A stretch of DNA of 56,449 nucleotides from an uncultured Eubacteriales bacterium (lineage in GTDB: Bacteria > Bacillota > Clostridia > Oscillospirales > Acutalibacteraceae): contig CAKSFK010000013.1 of the NCBI GenBank assembly GCA_934454655.1, positions 1 to 56,449 on the forward strand. Direction: 5' to 3'. Both the position numbers and the translations under genes were made by a program. This document shows positions 10,201 to 20,600 of the stretch, piece by piece. Under the pieces are notes generated by a model. That model ran no database searches, had not been told where the DNA came from, and was given only the letters and a program-made list of their open reading frames with translations. Every line of letters begins with the position of its first letter. The stretch's first letter is position 1.

Positions 10201-10835
10201 GCGATGTTACCGGTACGGCACTTTCGGTAGGCACATCCGCGGTGACAAGGGACGGATGGTATAAGGTTGATGATTATGCGGACGGCGGCGTATACCTTAC
10301 AAATTCTGCCGATTGGACGCAGACAACGCTCTATTACAAAAACACAACAGACACCGAGCAGTACCTGCACCTGCGTATAGACGGAACAAATGCCGCCGAC
10401 CACGCCGCAAAGGTCTTTATTGACGACATTGTCGCCGAGGAATTGGGTGATGAAACCGTTGTTGTTTCAATGATCGGAAACGGAAATATGTGGCAGAAGC
10501 ATCTGTTCGGCAAGGAGGGCGAAAGCCTTGCGCTTGAAAGCCCCGTAAGAGCGGGTTGCAGATTCCTGCGCTGGCACAGAGATGTCGGTGTTAAGTATGA
10601 CAGCGACGTTTTCCCGAGCACAGATACCGTGCTTTACGCAAAGTGGAGCGACAAGGGCGACGTTAACCTTGACGAAAAGGTTGATATAACCGATCTTATA
10701 CGCCTTAAAAAGTATCTTGCGGACCCGAATACCTACACGGTATCGGCTAACCCGGAAGCGGACGTTACCGCAAACGGCGGAATTAACGCGGATGACCTGG
10801 GCGCTCTTCGTAAAATACTTCTCGGCATAAAATAA
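7260..10835 (+). CDS. Secreted modular protein: four CBM-like/InlB-repeat units plus dockerin
   Basis: 1191-aa secreted protein without a recognisable catalytic domain. After a signal peptide (cleavage near FAASAEEA) come four units, each a ~180-210-residue beta-sandwich-like module opening with FDFE or VDFE and closing with a [FY]IDD[IV] strand, followed by a ~70-residue InlB/Listeria-Bacteroides-type repeat ending YAKW-like. Approximate modules: 42-256, 336-530, 606-815 and 888-1062; InlB repeats at 257-332, 531-602, 817-885 and 1064-1130. The end (1132-1191) is a type I dockerin: DVNLDEKVDITDL is a good calcium loop, while the second copy (DVTANGGINADDL) is degenerate. I chose ATG 7260 because a signal peptide follows and GGAAAGG precedes; an upstream in-frame ATG at 7194 would cover hairpins. 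It is probably a non-catalytic glycan-binding component that docks on a cohesin encoded elsewhere. Confidence 0.85.
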   Translation: MKKTASGRFPKLLSILCTAALVATSIPATLGFAASAEEAQTKTFDFENGIWTAENTSGFHTNPGESFTTENGTKLYYQGNPYHEDTQIADIVSETNDEGANKVLKIYNANEGEYFGAFDYALLALTDDNGSYKLENRNYTVSLRYKTTALGTKQKESFLQLAKGVRPHKNSNFRLQSLTAVNQTVDVANPTDTKNSGEKVTLSSVNEEWQTYETSFRGIDETALYDGTTLYPYLMLYFQLEPGAELLIDDIVVTAQPYETVSVTLNAGEGTFAEDGSEKAVDAKPGMDISEKIVSPEGKAFKGWYDNAELTGEPVTAYPEQNCTLYAAFSGASADVYDFEGDTALTSGTIGGMPLVSKENGVVSVVSDGDNKVLSIKKAVTNSWEVGVFLLNNGGSIATLVPGEEYTVSFRYKMAGIPASAAGTNGWVYMTQSPSVLNNDGTWGNLKSAYNAFGGAHGSDQSRIFNGINSTNTATVKDLNGNLVCSGKWNTFSYTFTAKAQGTSNYLGFAFCTVTGMEMYIDDVVIAKNYKVVEFDYNDGVTHGEYAYGGGAVELPASPSRAGFAFGGWYLDKGYNISADGLYFSQLAEYTKVYAKWTAVSVEGVYKFDFENGSTVTSGKIGNTPVSSFSDGRNIYSVVDDNGNSVLRIGACENMFETKDGKPNYRNGTLILNKDGAIPQLVAGKQYTVSARVKIKTLNTSAKARVSFVEDIIIGDTGNANEFGEVLGDSSAFTDKYTAKSRSDVNYELIKDINIGTVPVKDINDNTVPVGEWHTITKTFTAYPEMTNGNLFVGFTSCAGANQEFYVDDVIIADSSVSIISFNSNGGSKAETVYAENGTTVNLPTPEREGYVFGGWYTNAVFTEKAADPFVANCSVTLYARWRLAEAVTVDFETAYDGKTDVNGFSNFGGSYALNKEGAVNHGTAADYDANGVKSGSASLIAAAGTSSSSALLRSDGKPDGITAAPGARYKITVNYRLASGDVTGTALSVGTSAVTRDGWYKVDDYADGGVYLTNSADWTQTTLYYKNTTDTEQYLHLRIDGTNAADHAAKVFIDDIVAEELGDETVVVSMIGNGNMWQKHLFGKEGESLALESPVRAGCRFLRWHRDVGVKYDSDVFPSTDTVLYAKWSDKGDVNLDEKVDITDLIRLKKYLADPNTYTVSANPEADVTANGGINADDLGALRKILLGIK

Positions 10836-10846
10836 TCTGACAGAAT

Positions 10847-10892
10847 AGGGTTACCGTTAAAGTAAAATAAAAAATGCTTTTTCGGCAACCCT
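10847..10892 (+). other. Imperfect hairpin in intercistronic region
   Basis: AGGGTTACCG (10847-10856) pairs with CGGCAACCCT (10883-10892) with one mismatch. It lies in the 114-base gap between two giant secreted-protein genes, followed by a small TTCCT/AGGAA hairpin. There is no T tract, so it may be a leader or RNA-processing structure rather than a terminator. Confidence 0.4.
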
Positions 10893-10949
10893 CTTCGAAT
10901 TAAGCCTTGTTCCTAAGGAAAAACAAAGCGAGGCGGGAAAGGACAGAAT

Positions 10950-13900
10950 ATGAGAATAAATGATATAAAGCATTTATCCAAAAAGGCTGTAAGCATAATA
11001 TGCGCCGCGGTTATTATTGTCGGGTGCATACCGTCGCTCGGCGGCCTTAGTGTTTTCGGCGGTTCTCGAAAGAGCAAAACCGTTAAAAAATACAACGCTC
11101 TGGAAGCGGGAGATTTAAAATTCTTTGATTTTGAACCCACTGCGGACGGCACAAACACCCTTACAACGGGTAAGCTTAACGGCACACAGCTTACAAGCTA
11201 CGATACCGCGCAGACCGGCAACCACAACGTATGGTCTGTTGTTAACGATAACGGCAATCACGTTCTTGCGATTAAAGACCCCGGCAACAATGTTACGGGA
11301 ACGGCTTACCAGCCGGCGGTGCTTCTGCTTAACGACGGAATGAGCGTCTATTCGCTAAAGCCCGGAACAAAATACACCGTATCGCTGCGTTATAAGCTTG
11401 TAAATGTGGGAACGCTCAACAACGCGTGGTTCTATATTTCGCAAAGCCCCACAAAGGGTTCGGGCGTATGGGGCAGCCTGCAGTCGGCTTACAATGCCTT
11501 CGGCAGCACACACGCCGCGGCAAAGGACCGCATTTTAGGCAATTTCAACGGCAATTCGGTTTCAAGCGGCAGCGTTAAGGATATTAACGGAAACGTTGTT
11601 AAGCTTAACACTTGGAACACCGTTTCCTACACCTTTACGGCACAGGATTACGGCAACGGCAACAACATCGGTATTGCCACCTGCTCTATACCCGGACTTG
11701 AGTTGTATATTGACGATATAACATTTTCAAAATCAAACCTTAAGCAAATTGTGTTTGACTCAAACGGCGGCACAGCGGTTAAAATGATTGCCGGCGAGGA
11801 CGACAATACAATTGTTTTGCCGCCCGACCCCACCAACGGCTCGCTTGAGTTTATGGGTTGGTTTACGGATAAGGAATTAAAAACTCCGTTTACCGCCAAA
11901 AAGTTTTCCGAGCTTAAATCGGCTTCCACCACGCTTTACGCAAAGTGGAGAGAGTTTGTTATTACCGACAGCGAGATATTCGATTTTGAGGGAGGAAGTA
12001 CAATTGCCTCCGGAAAAATAGGCTCAACCGATGTTTCCAGTCACGACGACGCCTCGGGCAAAAACAACTTTGTAATAACAAAGGACAGCGACGGCAACGG
12101 AGTGCTTGAAATACGTTATCCTTCGAATGCCGGAGCGCACTACAAAAACGGTTCGTTTATTCTTAATAAGGACGGCAAAATCCCGCAGCTGGTTGAGGGT
12201 AAAAAGTACACCGTTTCAATGCGCGTTAAGATAAACACCCTTAACACAGCGGCTAAAGTACGCGTTGTGTTTGTTGAGGATATTATAACAGGGGATACCG
12301 GTATGCCGGGCGAGTTCGGCACGGTGCTGGGCGACTCCAGCGCGTTTGCGAACAAGTATATAAAACAGTCGCGCCTTAATACGGACTATATGCTTATTAA
12401 GGATATAAACAACGGCGCAACCCCCGTTAAGGACATCAATAACGATACGGTTCCGATAGGTGAATGGCACACAATAACCAAAACATTCACGGCGTATCCC
12501 TCAAAAACAAACGGCAATCTTTACATAGGTCTTACCGCCTGCACGGGTACGGGCTTCAGTATGTATGTTGACGATATCCAGATAATCGACGCATCAAAGA
12601 AGATAATATCCTTCAATACCGACGGCGGCGGAAATATAAACAATATTATTGCCGATGAGGGCGACAAAATAACCCTCCCCACCGTTATGCGCGACGGATT
12701 TGAATTCCTGGGCTGGTATACCGATGCCGCACTGACCAAAAAGGCGTCCGACCCCTTCACCGTAGGCAAGGAAAGCGTAACCCTTTACGCAAAGTGGAAA
12801 AACGTACAGGGAATTTTAATAGACTTTGAGGGCGTTTATTCTCAGAATCAGACCAACGTGAGCGGTTGGTCCAGCTTCGGCGGTGCATTTACGCTTAACC
12901 GAGAGGGACAAATGAGCCACGGCACGGTTCCGCAGTACTCGGCGGATGGATGCTTCGGCGGAAACAGCTCGCTTATAATCAATTATTCCGGCACAAGCAA
13001 TTATTCCTCGGCACTCTTAAGGAACAAAATGTTCCCCTCGGGAATATCCGCAAGGGCGGGTGAGAAATACCGCGTAACGCTTAAGTACAAAACTGCAAGC
13101 GGCAATATTGCGGGAGCAAAGCTTACAATTGCCGAAGCGGAATCCGCACCGACGGGATGGTACAAGGTTACACGTTATGAAAACGGCGGCGCTTATACCC
13201 GCAACTCATCCGAATGGCAGACTGCAACCGTTATTTACAAAAACGAGACCGACGCGACGCAGTTTTTGCATCTTGCAATCGACATAACCGGCGCGGCAGA
13301 CTCCAAAGCCTCGGTATATGTTGACAACATCAGCCTTAACCTTATTGACGAGGATGTTGTAACGGTTGCGGTTGATAATCAGGACGGCGCCGAAACCGCA
13401 TTCTATTTCGGCAAACCGGGCGAGGCTATTTCGCTCCCCGCGCCCTCCGTAAGGGATGGTTTCACATTCCTTTACTGGGCAACCGATAAGGACGGTAAAA
13501 ACAGGTTCACATCATCCGTTTTCCCGGATAAGGATACGAACCTCTACGCCATATGGGATATGGTTTTAATTTCGACAGGCTTTGAAAACTATCCGTCCGC
13601 ATGGAACTTTAAGGGGACAAAGGAAAACCTTAATCCCAGACTTACAAGGTTCGGCGAAATATCCGAAAATATCGCCCGTACCGGCTCTAGGTCGATGCAC
13701 ATAACTCTTGATGAGGACATAAAGGCGACAGACTACACATATTTTGCACTTGATTATTCATCAAAGAATATGACGCTGCAAAACAACACGCGCTATAAAG
13801 TTACGGTTTGGTATAACGCCGAAACTCTGGCGGGGGATCTTAACCTTTATGCCGCAACCTCGGCGAGCTACAGCCTCTGGGGCGGCTTAAAGCAGTACTC

Positions 13901-15764
13901 CGGCAGCGGCGCCGCGGTTAAGGCTTCGAATGTCGGTAAGGGATGGCAAAAGGCAGAGTTTATATTTAAAACCGACTTTGACAAGGATAACTTAAACTGC
14001 CTTTACTTGCTTACAACAGGTTGGAACAACCCCTCGAGCGTTTATTTTGACGATGTATCGGTTGAAAAGATATCGTCCTCGCAGAGCGTTGTAACATTTG
14101 TAAGGGGCGACGGCAACTCCGATGAATACTCGGTTAAGAACATCGGCACTGCCATAAGCTTTCCGCAGCTGCCCGACAGAGAGTATTACACCTTTGCTGG
14201 CTGGTATACCGACGCCGCGTTTACAAAGAAATTCGGCGGAACCGTGCATGCCGCCGAGGATATGACCCTCTACGCAAAGTGGGATTTCAAGAAGGGGGTT
14301 AAAATAAAGGTCGGCTTTGAGGATTATAATTTCGCACTGCCGAAAAACACCAAAATAGTATCAAACGATAAGAGCGAGGGCAGCAAGAGCCTGTATTTCG
14401 ATTGCGGAAGCACAGGTTCGGTATTCGCGATTCCGCTCAACCTCGGAAAGGAGTATTTAACCGTTGCAAACGGACAGCGCTTTGCGGTTTCGTTTGATTA
14501 TAAGCTTAACAATGCGCCGGTAGACTCCGCAAAACAGTTGTCGCTGTCCTTCTTCACGGCAAAAACAGGCTTTGGCTCTTCGGTTCAGCAGACGCTCAAG
14601 TACAATTACACCGAGGGACAAAAGGGTATGCGCTGGTGGATAAGAACAACCGCAATTACCGGTGAATGGCTGCAATACAGCGATACCGTTACAATTGAAA
14701 AGGCAAACAGCGGCAATATTCTTTATTTTGTACTGCATCAGGGCGACAGCGTTTCGGGATATATCGATAACATCACCCTGACGCCCGTTAACGACGGCGA
14801 GGTTGTTGTTACAACAGATAAGGTAACGGCAAGCGGCAGACCTTATTACATAGGCAAAAAGGGTCAGACCGTAAAGCTTGACCAAAACCTTACCCGTCCC
14901 GGAAACTTCAAGTTTATAGGCTGGTTCATTGATAAGGATTATCAGAACGAAACAACCGAGGTTAAGCTCAATAACGACACGAGAGTGTTTGCCTCCTGGG
15001 CAAGAGATTTTGTGGATCAGGGCTTTGAGGACTTCGAGGGCATACCCGGCATTTCAATGATGGGCAGCGACTATGAGGTTTACGGACCTTCTACCGCGGG
15101 GTATGACAAATCAAACGTCCACGGCGGTAAATATTCACTGCACAGAAAGGGCGATTCGCGCCTGTGGCAGAATGTACAGCTGCTTAATACCAAAACCGTG
15201 ATCGGCGCGGGAACAAAATACACTATGTCATTCTGGATTAAAATGGATAAGGGACTCCACACCGACGGAGCTGTGAGAATTACAAGCTGTAAATCTATTT
15301 ACTACCCGTACGACGCGGAAGGCGACTACTTTGACGTTATTGCCATTGAGGACCTTGCGGATAACCGGTGGCATAAGGTTGAATACACATTTGACAGCTT
15401 TACCGGTTATGTTTCAATTCAGACCCCGGGTTACTTAAGCCTTTACATTGATGATGTTCACTTTAAGTATGCCGGTAAGGACGCGACGGTTTCAACACCC
15501 GTTAAGGTTAAGAACGAGTACAAACCGCTGCTTAGAAATCCGGACGGAAGCCTTGTAAACGCGCCTTTGGAAATTAAAGATACAACACTTGTTTCGCACA
15601 AGCCTAAGGCTGCCGCCGCAGAGGAAAAGGAAACCGGCAACGGCGTGCTTATAACGGTACTTATATGCGTCGGTGCGGTAATTGTTGCCGCGGGCGGCGC
15701 CGTTACCGTGATCGTTCTTAAACGCAAGGGCAAACCGGGCCGAAAAAGCACGCTAAAGAAATGA
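10950..15764 (+). CDS. Membrane-anchored surface protein: six CBM-like modules and InlB repeats
   Basis: 1604-aa surface protein. An N-terminal signal or anchor segment is followed by six beta-sandwich-like modules, starting about residues 56, 344, 622, 872, 1118 and 1353, separated by five InlB-type repeats. A C-terminal hydrophobic segment (about 1566-1590, GVLITVLICVGAVIVAAGG) ends in KRKGKPGRKSTLKK, a membrane-spanning helix with a positive cytoplasmic tail. The first three modules are clearly homologous, in the same order, to modules 2-4 of the preceding dockerin protein, and the fourth matches the last module of the GH16-dockerin protein. The third has a DFEGVYSQ opening and the second the strongly conserved GDTG...EFGTVLGDSS motif. 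No catalytic motif, LPXTG or cohesin was recognised. It probably holds a polysaccharide at the cell surface. Confidence 0.82.
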   Translation: MRINDIKHLSKKAVSIICAAVIIVGCIPSLGGLSVFGGSRKSKTVKKYNALEAGDLKFFDFEPTADGTNTLTTGKLNGTQLTSYDTAQTGNHNVWSVVNDNGNHVLAIKDPGNNVTGTAYQPAVLLLNDGMSVYSLKPGTKYTVSLRYKLVNVGTLNNAWFYISQSPTKGSGVWGSLQSAYNAFGSTHAAAKDRILGNFNGNSVSSGSVKDINGNVVKLNTWNTVSYTFTAQDYGNGNNIGIATCSIPGLELYIDDITFSKSNLKQIVFDSNGGTAVKMIAGEDDNTIVLPPDPTNGSLEFMGWFTDKELKTPFTAKKFSELKSASTTLYAKWREFVITDSEIFDFEGGSTIASGKIGSTDVSSHDDASGKNNFVITKDSDGNGVLEIRYPSNAGAHYKNGSFILNKDGKIPQLVEGKKYTVSMRVKINTLNTAAKVRVVFVEDIITGDTGMPGEFGTVLGDSSAFANKYIKQSRLNTDYMLIKDINNGATPVKDINNDTVPIGEWHTITKTFTAYPSKTNGNLYIGLTACTGTGFSMYVDDIQIIDASKKIISFNTDGGGNINNIIADEGDKITLPTVMRDGFEFLGWYTDAALTKKASDPFTVGKESVTLYAKWKNVQGILIDFEGVYSQNQTNVSGWSSFGGAFTLNREGQMSHGTVPQYSADGCFGGNSSLIINYSGTSNYSSALLRNKMFPSGISARAGEKYRVTLKYKTASGNIAGAKLTIAEAESAPTGWYKVTRYENGGAYTRNSSEWQTATVIYKNETDATQFLHLAIDITGAADSKASVYVDNISLNLIDEDVVTVAVDNQDGAETAFYFGKPGEAISLPAPSVRDGFTFLYWATDKDGKNRFTSSVFPDKDTNLYAIWDMVLISTGFENYPSAWNFKGTKENLNPRLTRFGEISENIARTGSRSMHITLDEDIKATDYTYFALDYSSKNMTLQNNTRYKVTVWYNAETLAGDLNLYAATSASYSLWGGLKQYSGSGAAVKASNVGKGWQKAEFIFKTDFDKDNLNCLYLLTTGWNNPSSVYFDDVSVEKISSSQSVVTFVRGDGNSDEYSVKNIGTAISFPQLPDREYYTFAGWYTDAAFTKKFGGTVHAAEDMTLYAKWDFKKGVKIKVGFEDYNFALPKNTKIVSNDKSEGSKSLYFDCGSTGSVFAIPLNLGKEYLTVANGQRFAVSFDYKLNNAPVDSAKQLSLSFFTAKTGFGSSVQQTLKYNYTEGQKGMRWWIRTTAITGEWLQYSDTVTIEKANSGNILYFVLHQGDSVSGYIDNITLTPVNDGEVVVTTDKVTASGRPYYIGKKGQTVKLDQNLTRPGNFKFIGWFIDKDYQNETTEVKLNNDTRVFASWARDFVDQGFEDFEGIPGISMMGSDYEVYGPSTAGYDKSNVHGGKYSLHRKGDSRLWQNVQLLNTKTVIGAGTKYTMSFWIKMDKGLHTDGAVRITSCKSIYYPYDAEGDYFDVIAIEDLADNRWHKVEYTFDSFTGYVSIQTPGYLSLYIDDVHFKYAGKDATVSTPVKVKNEYKPLLRNPDGSLVNAPLEIKDTTLVSHKPKAAAAEEKETGNGVLITVLICVGAVIVAAGGAVTVIVLKRKGKPGRKSTLKK

Positions 15765-15777
15765 AGGGATTAATGAT

Positions 15778-17517
15778 ATGAAACAAAAAGCATTATCTTT
15801 TGTGTCCTTTGTGCTTTCCGTTATATTGGTGCTTTCGCTTTCGTCGTGTAAAAACGGCGGAAGCAAAGCCGCGGTTACAACGGACGTATCACTGGGCAAA
15901 CCGGTTGAGGACGGCGCGTTCGGCTGGTCGGTCTTAAGAAGTAAGGAAGCCGACAGCGTGACCGAAGGACTTGCAAAGGACCTGCGAAATACCATAAGGC
16001 TCAACTTTAAATGCACAGCAAGGTTTTCAAAGGATACCTCCGAGTATGACAAAAACGCAAAGGAAATTATAGTCGGCGATACAGCAAGACCCGAATCCGC
16101 TGCCGCGCTTAAAATAATTGAGAACAACCGCAAAAACAATTCAAAGGATTTTATTGTTAAGGTTGACGGCAACAAGATTGTTATAAACGCGTTTAATACC
16201 GACGCTCTTACAAACGCGGTCAATTTCTTCAGCGATACATTCTGCAAAAACGAGGACACCTGGTATTACCTCTCAAAGGATTATCAGTTCCTCTATGCCC
16301 CGACCCTTGACAGCGCAAACCATACAATAGCGGGCGAAGCGCTTTCGAGCTATAAGATAGTAACGGCGGCGCAGAATTCAAGAATTATAATGGGTGAAAT
16401 AGACGCGTTTACGGACAGTCTGTTTGATAACGCGGGACTCGAAATGACCGTGGCGGACGACAGCGCGGAGCCTGCAGATCACGAAATTATAATAGGCGAT
16501 ACCAACCGCACCGAAAAGGTACAGAAGCCCAAAAGCGGTAATTATACAATTTCTGTTGTGGGCAAAAAGCTTGTTATAAACGCGGGTGACGACGCGTCCC
16601 TTGCGGGGGCGGTTAAAAAGCTCGGCACTATGTACAGCGAAGCGCTGGCAAACAATACCGCAATGGTATTTGCCGACGGCTATTCGGTTACCGAAAAGTA
16701 CGACCCCGGAAAAGACGGCTACAAATACGTTTGGGGCGACGAATTTAACGGCAAAGAGCTTAACCGCAAGCTTTGGGTAAATTCGGGCTCAACCTACGAA
16801 ACGGTTTCCTGCCTCGGCTCTAAGTGTATGGCAAGAAAAAGCGAGGACTGCTATGTAAAGAACGGCAACGCCGTTATATTTGCAACGCACGACCCGAAAA
16901 CGGATAATTTTACCCACCGCCAGATTTCAACCGACGGCACGCATAAGTTCCTGTACGGCGTAATGGAGTTCCGCGCAAAGCTGGCTCCCGCGCCCGCGGC
17001 AAACGCGCTGTGGTTCCACGTTATACCCTTAAACGGCGAAACAATTTCGTACAAAGGCACGGGACAGGAAATAGACCTTCTGGAGGATTTCGGAAACGCC
17101 AAAAAATTTGCGGCGAACGTTCACCGCTGGTGGGATGCCCAGATAGGCAGCGGACACACCTCTCTTGACGGCGGCGTGTATGCAGGTCCGAAGCAGTATA
17201 AGATTGCCGAGGGTCAGCCGCCGCTTAGCGACGATTTCCACATTTTCTCGTATCAGTGGACGCCCGACGTTATGAACTTCTGTGTTGACGGCAAGGTGTT
17301 CTTCTCTTACGACATAGGGGACGATGTTGACGGCAAGGGAACAGACATATTCAATTTGCCTATGTCCACGCTTATGTCAACTACCTTGGGCGCTTCAACC
17401 TACGGTGCAAAATGGACTCGTGAGGACAAGGACTATTACGAAATTCTGATTGACTATGTAAGACTGTACCAGCGCGACAGCGACAACGGTTACAGTATGG
17501 AAAAACAGTTAAGCTGA
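15778..17517 (+). CDS. GH16 family beta-glucanase-like lipoprotein
   Basis: 579-aa lipoprotein with lipobox LSSC (Cys24). Residues ~35-300 contain two copies of an alpha/beta domain with EIIVGDT / EIIIGDTNR motifs, resembling the accessory N-terminal domain seen before some glycosidases such as GH20. Residues ~312-579 are a GH16 catalytic domain: YVWGDEFNGKELNRKLW start, then EIDLLE with Glu431 as predicted nucleophile, Asp433 as helper and Glu436 as acid/base, then HIFSYQWTPD and FCVDGKVFFSY. GH16 enzymes of this type cut beta-1,3- or beta-1,3/1,4-glucans (laminarinase or lichenase) or related galactans. It is predicted to sit on the outer membrane face. It starts 13 bases after the preceding gene. 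The beta-glucan substrate is an inference. Confidence 0.9.
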   Translation: MKQKALSFVSFVLSVILVLSLSSCKNGGSKAAVTTDVSLGKPVEDGAFGWSVLRSKEADSVTEGLAKDLRNTIRLNFKCTARFSKDTSEYDKNAKEIIVGDTARPESAAALKIIENNRKNNSKDFIVKVDGNKIVINAFNTDALTNAVNFFSDTFCKNEDTWYYLSKDYQFLYAPTLDSANHTIAGEALSSYKIVTAAQNSRIIMGEIDAFTDSLFDNAGLEMTVADDSAEPADHEIIIGDTNRTEKVQKPKSGNYTISVVGKKLVINAGDDASLAGAVKKLGTMYSEALANNTAMVFADGYSVTEKYDPGKDGYKYVWGDEFNGKELNRKLWVNSGSTYETVSCLGSKCMARKSEDCYVKNGNAVIFATHDPKTDNFTHRQISTDGTHKFLYGVMEFRAKLAPAPAANALWFHVIPLNGETISYKGTGQEIDLLEDFGNAKKFAANVHRWWDAQIGSGHTSLDGGVYAGPKQYKIAEGQPPLSDDFHIFSYQWTPDVMNFCVDGKVFFSYDIGDDVDGKGTDIFNLPMSTLMSTTLGASTYGAKWTREDKDYYEILIDYVRLYQRDSDNGYSMEKQLS

Positions 17518-17528
17518 GAATTAAAACG

Positions 17529-17556
17529 GCGTCCGCCGCTGACAGGCGGCGGGCGC
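17529..17556 (+). other. GC-rich intercistronic hairpin
   Basis: An 11-bp GC-rich stem (17529-17539 with 17546-17556, one G-U pair, 6-base loop) follows the GH16 lipoprotein gene. No T run follows, so it is a weak terminator or an mRNA-stability element. A second weaker stem (17586-17594 with 17628-17636) lies in the same 142-base leader. Confidence 0.5.
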
Positions 17557-17659
17557 GCTTGTAATATAATACATACGGTAGACAGTATAATCGGATAAAT
17601 TTTCCGCTATGGGAAGCATTATACCACCCGATTGTATCGTCAGGAAGAAAGGGAAAATT

Positions 17660-20600
17660 ATGACACACTCTACAGTAAAAAGATTGTTTAAAAAATCGTT
17701 AAGTATGCTCTGCGCCGTTACCCTTGCTGCCGCATGCTTACCTAACTTTTTAAGCAGAGCTGAAAATATTGACAACGGAACTACCGTTTACGATTTTGAA
17801 AACGGCACCTGGTCGCAGGAAAACAGAAACGGATTTCACACCGGTAAGGATGAAAATGTCACGGTTGACGGCGATAAGCTTTATTTTTTAACCAACTCCT
17901 GGGCCAAAGATAAAAATATGTGTGAAATAGCGAAGGATGGGAATAACAACGTCCTTAAGGTCTATAACAGCAGCGGCGACACATACTGGCCGCTTATAAT
18001 GCTGAACGGCGGCGACAGCTTTTATGAGCTTGAGGCGGGCAGAAAATACGCGATAAGCTTTAGGTACAAGGTTGTGTCGTCGGGCGCGACAAACAGCTTT
18101 ATGACCCTGTGTAAGGGCGTTAAAAGCTCGGCACAGTTTAACATTCAGTCGCTTACAAATCTTTTTGAGGAAAACGTCACCTCCGCAAACACAAAGGATA
18201 ACTACAAGATAATAGAAAATTTCTCGGGTACAAACCCCACGATAACCCAGTGGGACGGCGTAACCTTAAATAGAAACACAAACACCGGCACAAACCCGAC
18301 GGCGCTCGGCAGCTGGCAGACATTTTCGGGCAGCTTTACAGGTATGGATAAAACGGTACTGAGCGACGGAAGCGTTATGCACCCGTACCTAGGTATATAT
18401 CTTACTTTGTCATCGGGAACGGAAATTCTCTTTGACGATTTTGAGATAAGGACAAGGTCGCAGGTTACGCTTAACGCAAACGGCGGAACATTCGGCGGTG
18501 AGGAAAATTTAAGCGTCAGCGGTGAGATAGGGTCGCCGATAAACGAAACACCCTTCCGCAGCGGCTGGGCGCTTACAGGCTGGTACAAGGACCCCGAATG
18601 CACAAAGGAAACAGACGGAACGATTCCGTCGGCTGCGGGTACGGTTTTGTATGCCGGCTGGGAACAAATTGAAAAACAGACATTTGATTTTGAAAACAAC
18701 ATTGCGGTTTCGGGCAAGGTAGGTAATATCAGGGTATCAAGCTATGATACAATCGAAAATAACAACCACAACGTGTGGTCCGTAAAAGAGGAAAACGGAA
18801 ACCGCGTGCTTAATATATCATATCCCGGGGTCAACCCGATAAATGAAAACGCGTACCAGCCCGGCGCGCTCTTGCTTAACAACGGCGAAAAGGTTGCAAG
18901 CCTTGAGCCGGGGGCTGTGTATACCGTTTCAATGAGGTATAAAATAAATGCCGTGGGCGACACCAATAAAGCGTGGCTTTACCTTATGCAGAGCCCCTTG
19001 GCGGACGACGGTGTAACAAACAATCTGTGGGGGAACCTGCAAACCGTGAACAACGCGTTCGGCACGTCACACGGCGCAGAGAGCCGACGCATAATATCCT
19101 CGTTCAACAATTCTTCGCTGGCAGGTATCAGCGACCTTAACGGAACTCCGCTGCGGCTTGGGAAATGGACAACATTTTCATACAGTTTTACGGCGGAAGA
19201 TTACGGAAACGGCAATTATGTCGGACTTGCAACCTGTGCTGTGCCGGGACTTGACATTTATATTGACGATATAACGTTTGTAAAAAAATACAAAACAATC
19301 ACGTTTGATACGGGTTTTGCCGATGTTAAAATATCGCCGATATCAGGAACGGGCAAAATTTATTTACCGCAGAATCCCGAATATGAGGAGCACAGATTTA
19401 TCGGCTGGTTCACCGACAGCGCCTGCACCGTGCCCTTTACGGCAACCGATTATTCCGAACTTGGCAATGCCACAAAGCTTTATGCCGGCTGGCGGTTTAT
19501 TGGTTTCTCGGACAACGAACTGTTTGACTTTGAAGAGGAAAGCGGAACGGTGACTTCGGGCGAAACAGACGGTATTCCGGTATCAAGCCATACCGAGGCG
19601 GATAAAAACAATTTCACTGTCATAACCGAGCCTGACGGCAACCGCGTACTTAAAATAGGCTATAACGGCAGTGACGCGAACGGATATAAAAACGGCACGT
19701 TTATTCTTAATAAAAACGGAATAGTGCCGGAGCTTTATCCCGGTCGCGAATACACCGTTACAATGAGGGTCAAGTATGTATCGCAGATCAATTCCGATAA
19801 CAACAAGACCGCAAGAGTAGCCCTTACCGAGGACATTATAACGGGCGATACCGGAATGGCAAGCGAGTTCGGCACGGTGCTGGGCGACTCAAGCATATTC
19901 TGCACCGATTACACACCCGGCTCAAGACGTGACAAATCATACCTGCTTTTAAAGGACTTTACCGGCAGCTATTCTTCACTGACCGATATAAACGGGGACT
20001 CCGTTCCCTTAGGCGAATGGCACACGGTAACCAAAACCTTTACCTCATACCCGCAAAAGACAAACGGCAACCTGTATGTGGGAATTACCGCCTGCACAGC
20101 CACGGGACTGAGCATTTATATTGACGATATAAGGTTTGTAAGCGGCGACAGCGGAATAATTGATTTTAAACCGAACGGGGGAAGCACGGTTCAGCCTGTT
20201 GCCGCGAAAAACGGCGAAACTGTAACTCTGCCGAGACCCCAAAAGGCGGGATATGTGTTTACCGGCTGGCATCTTGACGAAAATTTGACCGAAAGAGCGG
20301 ACGCCGAATTTACCGTGAGTGGCTATACAAAGCTTTACGCCGGCTGGGCATACGGCACCGTCGTAACATTTGAGGATTATCCCGAAGGCTGGACGGAGCG
20401 TGTGCAGCTGCCGGGTTACAATGCCAGATTTTCACGCCTTGCGGCTCTTAATGCAACTTTGAAACAGGGGGATACTGTTTTGGAAATCAATGTTCAAGAA
20501 AATCTTAAAACAAACGACTACACATACTTTGCGCTTAACAGCGGAAACGGCAACTACACGGTAGAGCGGAATGTTAAATATCTGGTAACGTTTGATTATC

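Noticed and set aside
10950..15764. Cohesin-bearing scaffoldin
   Set aside because: The modules match the CBM-like types of the other two proteins and InlB repeats; no cohesin-like motif was recognised.
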